Part shown: positions 27,277 to 35,241 of the stretch, piece by piece
How the letters are laid out: every line of letters starts with the position of its first letter
Numbering within the stretch: position 1 is the stretch's first letter
Source of the DNA: Thermodesulfobacteriota bacterium
GTDB taxonomy: Bacteria; Desulfobacterota; WTBG01; CAIYCZ01; CAIRTM01
Direction: 5' to 3'
NCBI GenBank assembly: GCA_028278025.1
Contig: JANQFE010000043.1
Location: 1-61,159, forward strand
DNA: 61,159 bases
Program-made: the position numbers and the translations under genes
Notes under the pieces: generated by a model
What the model was told of the DNA's origin: nothing
Databases searched by the model: none
What the model saw: only the letters and a program-made list of their open reading frames with translations

Positions 27277-27522
27277 TTAATGGCCCTTTTTCTCCTTTAT
27301 ATACGAAATCGCATCTTGGACTGTTTGTATTTTCTCTGCATCTTCGTCCGGGATTTCCTGATCGAATTTTTCTTCCATAACCATTATCAATTCAACAAGG
27401 TCAAGAGAATCAGCCCCTAAATCATCAACAAATGATGCTTCGGGCACAACTTCTTCTTCGCTGACTGATAGCTGCTCAACAATTAATTCTTTAACTATTT
27501 GTTCAATTGACTTATCTGACAT
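27277..27522 (-). CDS. acpP: Acyl carrier protein
   Basis: 81-residue acidic carrier; the phosphopantetheine serine is in [12 protein letters not shown]. Four-helix pattern and C-terminal [12 protein letters not shown] typical. Strong AGGAGG upstream. Between fabG and fabF, its usual place. Confidence 0.98.
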   Translation of the reverse strand: MSDKSIEQIVKELIVEQLSVSEEEVVPEASFVDDLGADSLDLVELIMVMEEKFDQEIPDEDAEKIQTVQDAISYIKEKKGH

Positions 27523-27575
27523 TACATTACCTCCTATAATACTATAATATTATACACAATTTACTTTTTACACAC

Positions 27576-28316
27576 CTACGTATACAGTCCACCATTAATA
27601 TGGATAACCTGTCCTGTGATATAGCTCGACACATCACTGGCCAGAAAGCATACGGTGTTTGCCACATCCTCAGGAGTGCCCAGCCGCTTTGCAGGGATTT
27701 GGGCAATCATTGCTTCGCGGTCCTTGTCAGGGATTGCATCGGTCATTGCCGTTTTAATAAAACCGGGGGCCACGGCATTAACCGTAATGCCGCAGTGGGC
27801 ATACTCACGGGCAATAGATTTAGTAAATCCCATCACAGCGGCTTTGGAAGCGGAGTAGTTGGCCTGTCCTGCATTTCCCATAGCACCGGTCACAGAGGAA
27901 ATATTGATTATACGGCCATATTTTTGTTTGAACATGCTGCGCACTACCGCCTTAGTGCAGTTAAACGTTCCCTTGAGGTTTACCTGCATAACCTGATCCC
28001 ACTGTGCTTCCTTCATCCTCAGCAGAACAGTGTCGCGGGTAATACCGGCATTGTTGACCAGGATATCAATCCTGCCGAACCGGTCAAGGGCCTGCTTTAT
28101 CAGGTCCTCACATTCACTGAGAACCGAAACATTCATTTTTACCGCAAGGGCCGCACGCCCGTTTTTTTCTATTTCCCGAGCAACCTCCTGCAGGCTGTCC
28201 TCAATAATATCAGACACGACAACATCGGCACCATTTTCTGCCAGACAAAGGGCAATAACGCGTCCGATACCCTGGGCTGCTCCTGTTACTACCGCAATCT
28301 TATTTTTCAGGTTCAT
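27576..28316 (-). CDS. fabG: 3-oxoacyl-ACP reductase
   Basis: NADPH-dependent short-chain dehydrogenase (246 aa) reducing 3-ketoacyl-ACP. Cofactor site TGAAQGIGRVIA, NNAGITRD, catalytic Ser (ISSVTGAMGNAGQ), Tyr and Lys (NYSASKAAVMG), PGFIKTAMTD, and C-terminal YITGQVIHINGGLYT. AAGGAT lies 8 bases before the start. In most relatives fabD precedes it; here an acyl-CoA dehydrogenase gene does. Confidence 0.97.
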   Translation of the reverse strand: MNLKNKIAVVTGAAQGIGRVIALCLAENGADVVVSDIIEDSLQEVAREIEKNGRAALAVKMNVSVLSECEDLIKQALDRFGRIDILVNNAGITRDTVLLRMKEAQWDQVMQVNLKGTFNCTKAVVRSMFKQKYGRIINISSVTGAMGNAGQANYSASKAAVMGFTKSIAREYAHCGITVNAVAPGFIKTAMTDAIPDKDREAMIAQIPAKRLGTPEDVANTVCFLASDVSSYITGQVIHINGGLYT

Positions 28317-28364
28317 GTTGAGTATCCTTTTATACTAACTATATTGATAGTGCAATATTTTTGT

Positions 28365-29531
28365 TTATCCGATTTTTTTACCGGCAGCCTCTTTGATCAG
28401 GAACTGCCCGATAACATTGCGCTGAATCTGGTTTGTGCCCTCATAGATCTGCAGTATCTTGGCGTCGCGCATCATCTTCTCAACAGGATATTCCTTCATA
28501 TAGCCGTAGCCGCCAAAAATCTGTACTACATCTGTTGTGACCTGCATGCAGACATCCGAGGCATACATTTTGGCCATGGCGGAATATTTTGCCATATCTT
28601 GTGCACCCGAATCGCAATATCTGGCAGACTGGTAGGTCAGAGCCCGGCAAGCTTCAATCTGAGTGGCCATGTCGGCCAGCATGTGCTGCACAGCTTGATG
28701 AGCAATGATCGGTTTACCGAATGTTTTACGCTCGTGTGCATACAGAATAGCCTCATTCAGGGCGCCCTGGGCCAGCCCTACGGCCTGGGCGGCAATTCCG
28801 GGACGGGTCTGGTCGAACGTTTTCATAGCTACAATGAACCCCATGCCTTCCCGGCTCAGCAGATTTTCTTTAGGAATTTTACAGTCTTCAAAGATAAGCT
28901 CGCGGGTTGCGGATGCACGTATGCCGAGTTTGTTTTCTTTCTTACTGAAATCAAAACCGGGGGTGCCCTTTTCAACAATAAATGCGCTGGCCCCGCGGGC
29001 ACCTTTGGCTTTATTGGTGATAGCTATAACCGAATAGGTTTCGGCTTCCCCTGCATTTGTAATCCACTGTTTGGTGCCTTCCAGGATATAGCTGTCTGTA
29101 TCTTTTTTGGCAGCAGTGCGAATTGCACTGGCATCACTTCCCGCCCCGGACTCTGTTATACCGAAGGCAGCAAGCTTGGTGCCTGCGGCAATATCCGGCA
29201 GGTACTTCTGTTTCTGCTCATCAGAGCCGAACAGCAATATGGGGTAGGCCCCCAGTCCGCTTGCAGCAAAACTGACTGAAACCCCGATACAGTACTTGCT
29301 GAGTTCCTCAATTACAAGACAATTGTCAAAATTGCCGAAGCCAAGCCCGCCGTATTCCTCGGGAATATATATACCGAACAGACCGGCTTCTGCTAAAATC
29401 TTTATTATATCCCAGGGAAATTCCCCGGTCTCATCCAGTTCCGCCCGTGCCGGCACAATTTTTTCTTTGCCGATTTTTCCGGCCAGCTCTACCATTTGAA
29501 GCTGCGTTTCCGTCAAATTGTAGTCTAACAT
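28365..29531 (-). CDS. Acyl-CoA dehydrogenase family protein
   Basis: 388-residue FAD enzyme: helical N-terminus, AAFGITESGAGSDASAI (substrate/FAD loop), KQWITNAGEA, and the catalytic base Glu364 in IYEGTNQIQRNVIG, as in short/medium-chain enzymes. Normally oxidises acyl-CoA to enoyl-CoA. It is inside the fatty-acid synthesis operon between fabH and fabG, in the slot usually held by fabD. No fabI/fabK-type enoyl reductase is in the operon, so a role on acyl-ACP (unsaturation, or reduction in reverse) is possible but not shown. Confidence 0.93.
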   Translation of the reverse strand: MLDYNLTETQLQMVELAGKIGKEKIVPARAELDETGEFPWDIIKILAEAGLFGIYIPEEYGGLGFGNFDNCLVIEELSKYCIGVSVSFAASGLGAYPILLFGSDEQKQKYLPDIAAGTKLAAFGITESGAGSDASAIRTAAKKDTDSYILEGTKQWITNAGEAETYSVIAITNKAKGARGASAFIVEKGTPGFDFSKKENKLGIRASATRELIFEDCKIPKENLLSREGMGFIVAMKTFDQTRPGIAAQAVGLAQGALNEAILYAHERKTFGKPIIAHQAVQHMLADMATQIEACRALTYQSARYCDSGAQDMAKYSAMAKMYASDVCMQVTTDVVQIFGGYGYMKEYPVEKMMRDAKILQIYEGTNQIQRNVIGQFLIKEAAGKKIG

Positions 29532-29560
29532 ATCCTTTCCTTTCCACCTTTCTATTTATG

Positions 29561-30541
29561 TTACCATCGAAGTAAGGCTGATCCCCAGGTGAAACCAGCA
29601 CCAAAGGCATCCAGCAGTATTAAATGATTTTCTTTAAGTTTTTTTTGCCGATTAGCCTCATCCAGGGCAATCGGCACTGATGCAGCGGAGGTGTTACCAT
29701 ATGTATCAATATTTGAAAAAACCTTCTCAGGAGGAAGTTTAAGGCGTTTTGCAATAGCATCGATGATACGGGAGTTGGCCTGATGCGGGATTAATAGGTC
29801 GACGGTACCCTCCGTTATGTTATTGTGGGATAGGGCTGTCAAGGCTGCTTCTTCCAGTGATTTTATAGCAATTTTAAAAACTTTATTGCCGTCCATTTTA
29901 AGATAATGCTCCCGATCGTCTATGGTCTTATATGTTGCCGGCAGGGCAGAGCCTCCTCCCGGCATATACAGCAGCTTTCCATAAGCACCATCAGAATAAA
30001 GATGGGTCGACAGAATACCCCGGTCTCCCTCCTCTTTTGATAAAACCGCAGCCCCGGCACCGTCAGCAAAGATGATACAGGTTGTTCTGTCCTGATAGTC
30101 GGTAATCTTTGAAAGGGTTTCGGCGCCGATGACCAGGATTTTTTGACACATCCCGGATTTGATATAGCTATTTGCGATTGAAAGAGCATAGATAAAACCG
30201 GTGCACCCGGCCGAAATATCAAAGGCCGCCGCTTGGGTAGCTTTGAGCTGATGCTGTACAATACATCCCACTGACGGTGTCGCCATATCAGGCGTAACTG
30301 ATCCTACAATGATCATATCAAGCTGATCAGGAGAAACCCCGGCCATTTCAAGAGCTTTTACGGATGCCTGATAAGCGAATTTTGATGTGGGTTCCCCGTT
30401 TTCAGCAATGTGGCGCTGCTTGATGCCGGTTCTGGTGACAATCCACTCATCACTGGTGTCAACCATATTTTCCAGGTCTTTATTCGTGAGAACTTTTGAC
30501 GGTGCACTCGAGCCTGTCCCAATTATACGTGCTTTGTACAT
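29561..30541 (-). CDS. fabH: 3-oxoacyl-ACP synthase III
   Basis: Starts fatty-acid synthesis by condensing acetyl-CoA (or branched primers) with malonyl-ACP. 326 residues; triad Cys in ISAGCTGFIYALS, His in LIPHQANSRII and Asn in IDTYGNTSAASVP; closing DAFGAGFTWGSALLRW. Directly follows rpmF by 45 bases, with no plsX in between. Confidence 0.97.
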   Translation of the reverse strand: MYKARIIGTGSSAPSKVLTNKDLENMVDTSDEWIVTRTGIKQRHIAENGEPTSKFAYQASVKALEMAGVSPDQLDMIIVGSVTPDMATPSVGCIVQHQLKATQAAAFDISAGCTGFIYALSIANSYIKSGMCQKILVIGAETLSKITDYQDRTTCIIFADGAGAAVLSKEEGDRGILSTHLYSDGAYGKLLYMPGGGSALPATYKTIDDREHYLKMDGNKVFKIAIKSLEEAALTALSHNNITEGTVDLLIPHQANSRIIDAIAKRLKLPPEKVFSNIDTYGNTSAASVPIALDEANRQKKLKENHLILLDAFGAGFTWGSALLRW

Positions 30542-30586
30542 CTGCTCTAATTCCCTTGCCCTTGGATGTAGGTGCTGTTTTAGACG

Positions 30587-30769
30587 TTACTCTGTTGTGA
30601 TGGTAATGACTTCTTTGCCTTTATAGTAACCGCACTTGGGGCATACATAATGAGGCTTTTTGGGTTCATTACACTGTGGACAAACAGATAAGCCCGGTTC
30701 TTTCAGCTTGTCGTGGGCCCTTCTTTTATTCCTTTTTGATTTAGACGTTTTTTTTGCCGGTACTGCCAT
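30587..30769 (-). CDS. rpmF: 50S ribosomal protein L32
   Basis: 60-residue protein: [22 protein letters not shown], then zinc pairs CPQC and CPKC ([14 protein letters not shown]). The ATG at 30769 has AAGGAT 8 bases upstream; a start three codons earlier is possible but breaks the family start. One base after the yceD stop. Confidence 0.97.
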   Translation of the reverse strand: MAVPAKKTSKSKRNKRRAHDKLKEPGLSVCPQCNEPKKPHYVCPKCGYYKGKEVITITTE

Positions 30770-30770
30770 G

Positions 30771-31343
30771 TTATACATCCTTGTCTTGTTTACTTTGTTT
30801 CTTTTTTATTTTTTCTAAAACATCAAAAGGTGATCCGGTTTTACCGTCAAGAGCAGAACAGCTGCACGAGTCTATATTTAAATTAGCACCGCATCGAGGA
30901 CACAACCCTTGGCAGTCTGTTGTGCAATGGGGATATTGAGGTATAGTGAGGTATATCTGCTCACGAACAATCGGCCTCAAATCTATAGATTCCCCTTTAA
31001 AATATACAATTTCTAATTCATCCTGCCCCAGTTCTTTTTCTTCAGCAAGGGACTGCCTGGAGGTCGGCCAAAAGAAATAACGAAAATGAGTCTCCAAAGG
31101 CCATCTGAAGCTACTGAGGCATCGTGCACAATTCAACTCAAGCTCTATCCTCAGCAAACCGTCCAGGTGAATCTTTGACCCCAGTAGTGAAAAAGCACTG
31201 TCCAGCGATAAAGGTGAACAGATAGTACTTATCTGTGTTTTGTCTTCCAGAATTTCATCGACCAGTGTACTATCCCATTGTGTTGTAAGGTGCAGACCCT
31301 CTTGAGGGATGTCATGTACATTGAGTAAAAAAAAATTTTTCAT
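30771..31343 (-). CDS. yceD: YceD family protein (DUF177)
   Basis: 190 residues; the DUF177 core [17 protein letters not shown] and the C-terminal [21 protein letters not shown] are conserved in the family, whose members affect 23S rRNA or ribosome maturation (plant homologues). First gene of the yceD-rpmF-fabH operon and preceded by a clear promoter. The initial ATG lies inside a 17-bp repeat that occurs again 80 bases upstream. Confidence 0.9.
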   Translation of the reverse strand: MKNFFLLNVHDIPQEGLHLTTQWDSTLVDEILEDKTQISTICSPLSLDSAFSLLGSKIHLDGLLRIELELNCARCLSSFRWPLETHFRYFFWPTSRQSLAEEKELGQDELEIVYFKGESIDLRPIVREQIYLTIPQYPHCTTDCQGLCPRCGANLNIDSCSCSALDGKTGSPFDVLEKIKKKQSKQDKDV

Positions 31344-31434
31344 GAAATTTGAAATTTAAACATTCTTGTATATAAACATAAATAATTTTTGTCAATTAAA
31401 ATTTTTAACATAATATGTTTCATGAAATTTGAAA
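31338..31434. promoter_or_regulatory. Pair of 17-bp operator-like direct repeats
   Basis: TTTCATGAAATTTGAAA occurs perfectly at 31338-31354 and 31418-31434, exactly 80 bases apart, on either side of the yceD promoter. The first copy covers the yceD start codon. Each copy contains the palindrome TTTCATGAAA. A fatty-acid operon regulator binding both sites is a reasonable guess. Confidence 0.5.
31367..31395 (-). promoter_or_regulatory. Promoter of the yceD-rpmF-fab operon
   Basis: Minus strand: perfect -35 TTGACA (31395-31390), 17-base spacer, -10 TATACA (31372-31367). Start of transcription would be about 31360, giving a leader of some 17 bases to yceD. The remaining gap up to lysS (31435-31741) is AT-rich; a weak TATATT-type -10 near 31708 may serve lysS. 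Confidence 0.75.
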
Positions 31435-31741
31435 GACGGATTTGATATAAATAAAGTGATTTGATTTCAAAAGATATGTTTATACATTAAAATTATAAAA
31501 TATCTTTTTGAATGTATGTATATTTTTAATTTTTTGATAAGTTCAACACAACCCCATTTCCTTATACTCAAACTACGTAACGCTTCTATCATATATTTAA
31601 CTGAAAATTAAGAAAAATTTTGGACCATTTGAGACTGAAGACTCACGCCCTGCTTTTACCTTGACTAAAAAGAAAAGTTAAGTTATTGTGCTGATTTTTA
31701 TGCATTTATATTTTTTCTAAACATTGAAAAGTTAAGCCGAG

Positions 31742-33226
31742 ATGGAAGAGATAAAAAATTTCCTCAAGCACCGTATCCAAAAAGCAGCTGAACTGAGAGA
31801 GGCCGGTATTAATCCCTATGCGAATAATTTCAAAGTGCTGCATACGACACAAGAAATAGCTGAACGGTTTCAAGAGCAGCAGAAAGAGGAGATTGAAGCC
31901 TGTGAGGACGTATTTTGCATTGCCGGCCGTATAATTTCACTGCGCAATTTTGGAAAATCGACCTTTTTTCATATTCAGGACCGTCAGGGGCGCATTCAGG
32001 TATATATTCAAAAGAATAAGATCGGTGCAGAGAAATATGCTGTGGTGAAAAAATGTGACATTGGTGATTTTGTAGGTGTTAACGGCAGGGTTTTTCTTAC
32101 CCATACCGGCGAACTGACCGTTTTGGCAAACCATTTTACCATTTTAACAAAATCGTTGCGCCCCTTGCCCGAAAAATGGCATGGTCTTCAGGATATTGAA
32201 ACCAGATACCGCCAGCGCTATTTAGATTTGATTGTAAACGAACATGTCAGGGAGACATTTCTTGCGAGAACCCGCATAATTTCTTGTATTAGAGAATTCC
32301 TTACCGAGCGGGAATTTACAGAGGTGGAAACACCCATGATGCAACCAATTGCAGGAGGAGCGGCGGCCCAGCCTTTCATGACCCACCATAACAGCCTGGA
32401 TATGGATCTGTATCTGCGAATTGCTCCGGAACTGTATCTAAAAAGACTGCTGGTCGGCGGATTGGAGCGGGTATTTGAGATTAATCGCAACTTCCGCAAT
32501 GAGGGGATTTCAACTCAGCATAATCCTGAATTTACTATGTTAGAGTTTTATCAAGCCTATGCAACCTTTGAGGACTTCATGCAGCTGACTGAGGAGATGG
32601 TGGGTTTTATTTGTAAGAAATTCAACAAAGCTCTTACAGTGCCCTATCAGGGAGCTGAAATCGATCTTACGCCTCCGTGGAGACGGCTTACCTTAAAACA
32701 AGCTGCAGCACAATACGGCGATCTGGATATCCATGATCTGGATGATCTTGAAAAGGCCCGCACGCATGCCCAGGGGCTCGGCATTACGCTGACAGGTCAT
32801 GAGCAGCTGGGAGAGGTGGTAACAGAGATTTTTGAGGAGGTTGCTGAAAAACATCTTGTGCAGCCCACTTTTATAACCCATTACCCGGTAGAAGTATCAC
32901 CGCTTGCACGGATAAATGAACAGGATCCGACGGTGACCGATCGGTTTGAACTGTATATAGCGGGAAGAGAACTGGCAAATGCCTTCTCGGAGTTAAATGA
33001 TCCTGAAGATCAGAGAAGACGTTTTGTTGCCCAGTCAGAAGCAAAACAAAGACTGGACGGTCAGCCTGCACCTGTAGACGAAGATTTTCTTCTGGCCCTT
33101 GAACATGGAATGCCGCCTGCCGCAGGTGAAGGCATCGGCATTGACCGCCTTGTCATGCTGCTGACCGACTCACCGTCAATAAGAGATGTTATCCTTTTCC
33201 CACTTTTCCGTTCTGAGAGGTCTTGA
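31742..33226 (+). CDS. lysS: Lysyl-tRNA synthetase, class II
   Basis: 494 residues. N-terminal OB-fold anticodon-binding domain (about 55-150, IAGRIISLRNFGKSTFFHIQD), then the class II core: EVETPMMQPIAGGAAAQPF, motif 2 FEINRNFRNEGISTQHNPEFT and motif 3 GEGIGIDRLVMLLTDSPSIRDVILFP. First gene of the outer-membrane operon, followed 6 bases later by lolC, an order conserved in Desulfobacterota. Confidence 0.97.
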   Translation: MEEIKNFLKHRIQKAAELREAGINPYANNFKVLHTTQEIAERFQEQQKEEIEACEDVFCIAGRIISLRNFGKSTFFHIQDRQGRIQVYIQKNKIGAEKYAVVKKCDIGDFVGVNGRVFLTHTGELTVLANHFTILTKSLRPLPEKWHGLQDIETRYRQRYLDLIVNEHVRETFLARTRIISCIREFLTEREFTEVETPMMQPIAGGAAAQPFMTHHNSLDMDLYLRIAPELYLKRLLVGGLERVFEINRNFRNEGISTQHNPEFTMLEFYQAYATFEDFMQLTEEMVGFICKKFNKALTVPYQGAEIDLTPPWRRLTLKQAAAQYGDLDIHDLDDLEKARTHAQGLGITLTGHEQLGEVVTEIFEEVAEKHLVQPTFITHYPVEVSPLARINEQDPTVTDRFELYIAGRELANAFSELNDPEDQRRRFVAQSEAKQRLDGQPAPVDEDFLLALEHGMPPAAGEGIGIDRLVMLLTDSPSIRDVILFPLFRSERS

Positions 33227-33232
33227 TAATTC

Positions 33233-34483
33233 ATGAAACTGCCCTATGAAATTTTTATAGCCCTGCGATATCTGGGGGCCAAAAGAAAGCAGGCATTTAT
33301 TTCCGTAATCAGCCTGATTTCAATCATCGGCGTTGCTATCGGGGTCATGGCCCTGATTTTAGTTTTGGGAGTTATGACAGGATTTACCGATGATTTGAGA
33401 GAAAAAATATTGGGAACCAATTCCCATATGGTAGTAACGCACTTTGTCGGCGGAAGCGGTATGAGTGATTATATAAACATCAAGAAGCGTATTGACAGTG
33501 TAGCGGATGTGGTTGCATCAACCCCCTTTATTATCAGTCAGGTTATGCTTTCTTCAGGTTCCAACGTGTCCGGAGTTGTGCTGCGCGGGATAGATGTTGT
33601 CACGGCACCGGCTGTTATCAATCTGGAAAAAACAATCGTAGAGGGCACCATCGGGGCGCTTGATACAGATCACCGGTATAACGAAGGATTGCTGCCCGGA
33701 ATTATAATCGGCAATGAGCTTGCACGGCTTCTGGGTGTGTCTGTCGGCAACCCGCTAACGGTTATATCCCCCACAGGGTTCTTGTCACCAACCGGGATGG
33801 TGCCTCGCTGGAAAAAATTTCTGGTGGTCGGTGTTTTTGAATCCGGTATGTATGAATACGATACCTCGATTGCCTATATATCGGTTGTAAATGCTCAAAA
33901 GTTTTTAAAAATGGCTGATGAGGTTAGCGGAATTGAAATACGGGTGAAAGATATCTACCAAACCGACAGAGTTGTTGCAGCCGTGCAAAACATCTTGGGC
34001 CATACGTACCGGGTCCAAGACTGGAAAGATATGCACAGAAACCTGTATTCGGCCCTCAAGCTTGAAAAGACAGCCATGTTTATTATCCTTATCCTCATAA
34101 TTATTGTGGCGGCATTCAGCATAGTGGCAACCTTGATTATGATGGTAAACGATAAAAACAAGGAGATTGCAGTGCTTAAGTCTATGGGAGCTACTTCATC
34201 TGCAATTAAGCGAATATTTGTTTTCCAGGGGCTTGTTATAGGAGTTATCGGTACGACTCTGGGCCTTGCCGGAGGGTTTTTGCTTGCATTTCTGCAGAAC
34301 CACTATCAGATAATATCTCTTTCAAAGGACGTCTATTACATACCCGCCCTGATTATTAAGATAAGCTTTTGGGACACCTTCTGGGTAGCCTGCTCTGCCG
34401 TTATCATCAGTTTTGTGGCAACACTGTATCCTTCAAGCCAGGCAGCCGGCCTTGACCCGGTAGAGGCTTTGCGATATGAATAA
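33233..34483 (+). CDS. lolC: Lipoprotein-releasing ABC transporter permease LolC/E
   Basis: 416 residues of the inner-membrane part of the Lol exporter that lifts lipoproteins to LolA. N-terminal helix near 20-50 (SVISLISIIGVAIGVMAL), a large periplasmic domain (50-270), and three C-terminal helices with the FtsX-like MMVNDKNKEIAVLKSMGATSSAI coupling region. A single permease gene probably serves both LolC and LolE roles. Its end overlaps lolD by 8 bases. Confidence 0.94.
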   Translation: MKLPYEIFIALRYLGAKRKQAFISVISLISIIGVAIGVMALILVLGVMTGFTDDLREKILGTNSHMVVTHFVGGSGMSDYINIKKRIDSVADVVASTPFIISQVMLSSGSNVSGVVLRGIDVVTAPAVINLEKTIVEGTIGALDTDHRYNEGLLPGIIIGNELARLLGVSVGNPLTVISPTGFLSPTGMVPRWKKFLVVGVFESGMYEYDTSIAYISVVNAQKFLKMADEVSGIEIRVKDIYQTDRVVAAVQNILGHTYRVQDWKDMHRNLYSALKLEKTAMFIILILIIIVAAFSIVATLIMMVNDKNKEIAVLKSMGATSSAIKRIFVFQGLVIGVIGTTLGLAGGFLLAFLQNHYQIISLSKDVYYIPALIIKISFWDTFWVACSAVIISFVATLYPSSQAAGLDPVEALRYE

Positions 34484-35189
34484 TATTTCTTCCGACAGGA
34501 CAAACAGCTCGCTGCCACTGCTGCAGATTGACAGTGTCGGTAAGACCTATGTAAACAAAAAAACAGAAACCGTAGTTTTGAAAAACATTACGTTTGATGT
34601 TGTTCAGGGCGATATGCTTGCAATTGTGGGCCCCTCCGGAGCAGGCAAAAGCACGCTTCTGCATATACTGGGAACACTTGACCAGCCAAGCTCCGGCACG
34701 GTCTTCTACAGGGGTGATAATCTTTTTGCCTGGGACCAAAACGCACTGGCCGGCTTTCGCAACCATAAGGTAGGTTTTATCTTTCAGTTTCACCACCTGT
34801 TGCCTGAATTCAGTGCCCTGGAAAATACCATGATGCCTGCACTTATTGCCGGGGAGGAAAGGCCGGCTGCTGAACAAAGAGCACGGGCGCTTCTTACCAG
34901 AATGGGGCTTGCAAAACGTTTTACCCATAAGCAGGGCGAGCTTTCAGGAGGCGAGCAGCAAAGGGTCGCCGTGGCACGCGCCCTTGCAATGGAGCCTGAG
35001 TTGGTACTGGCTGATGAGCCGACTGGCAACCTGGACTCCCATACCGGCCAGGAGGTTTTTGATCTTTTAGTGGAGTTGAACCGGGAGATGGGTACAACCT
35101 TTATTGTAGTTACGCACAATAAAGAGTTTTCCCGCGATATGCAGCGCTGTATAACCCTGGTTGACGGAGACATTGCTGCTCAGGGGTAA
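34476..35189 (+). CDS. lolD: Lipoprotein-releasing ABC transporter ATPase LolD
   Basis: 237-residue ATPase: Walker A GPSGAGKST, Q-loop FQFHHLLPEFSALEN (the LolD-specific region), signature LSGGEQQRVAVARAL, Walker B LVLADEPTGNLD and switch VVTHN. Drives lipoprotein release with the preceding permease; coupled by overlap. Confidence 0.95.
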   Translation: MNNISSDRTNSSLPLLQIDSVGKTYVNKKTETVVLKNITFDVVQGDMLAIVGPSGAGKSTLLHILGTLDQPSSGTVFYRGDNLFAWDQNALAGFRNHKVGFIFQFHHLLPEFSALENTMMPALIAGEERPAAEQRARALLTRMGLAKRFTHKQGELSGGEQQRVAVARALAMEPELVLADEPTGNLDSHTGQEVFDLLVELNREMGTTFIVVTHNKEFSRDMQRCITLVDGDIAAQG

Positions 35190-35241
35190 TCTAAAGCGAA
35201 CAGATGGTACAACACGATATAAGGCTAGCGCGACTGTTTAT

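Noticed and set aside
27600..29279. Long plus-strand frame (559 codons) across fabG and the acyl-CoA dehydrogenase
   Set aside because: It spans two clear minus-strand genes and is open only because of their codon usage.
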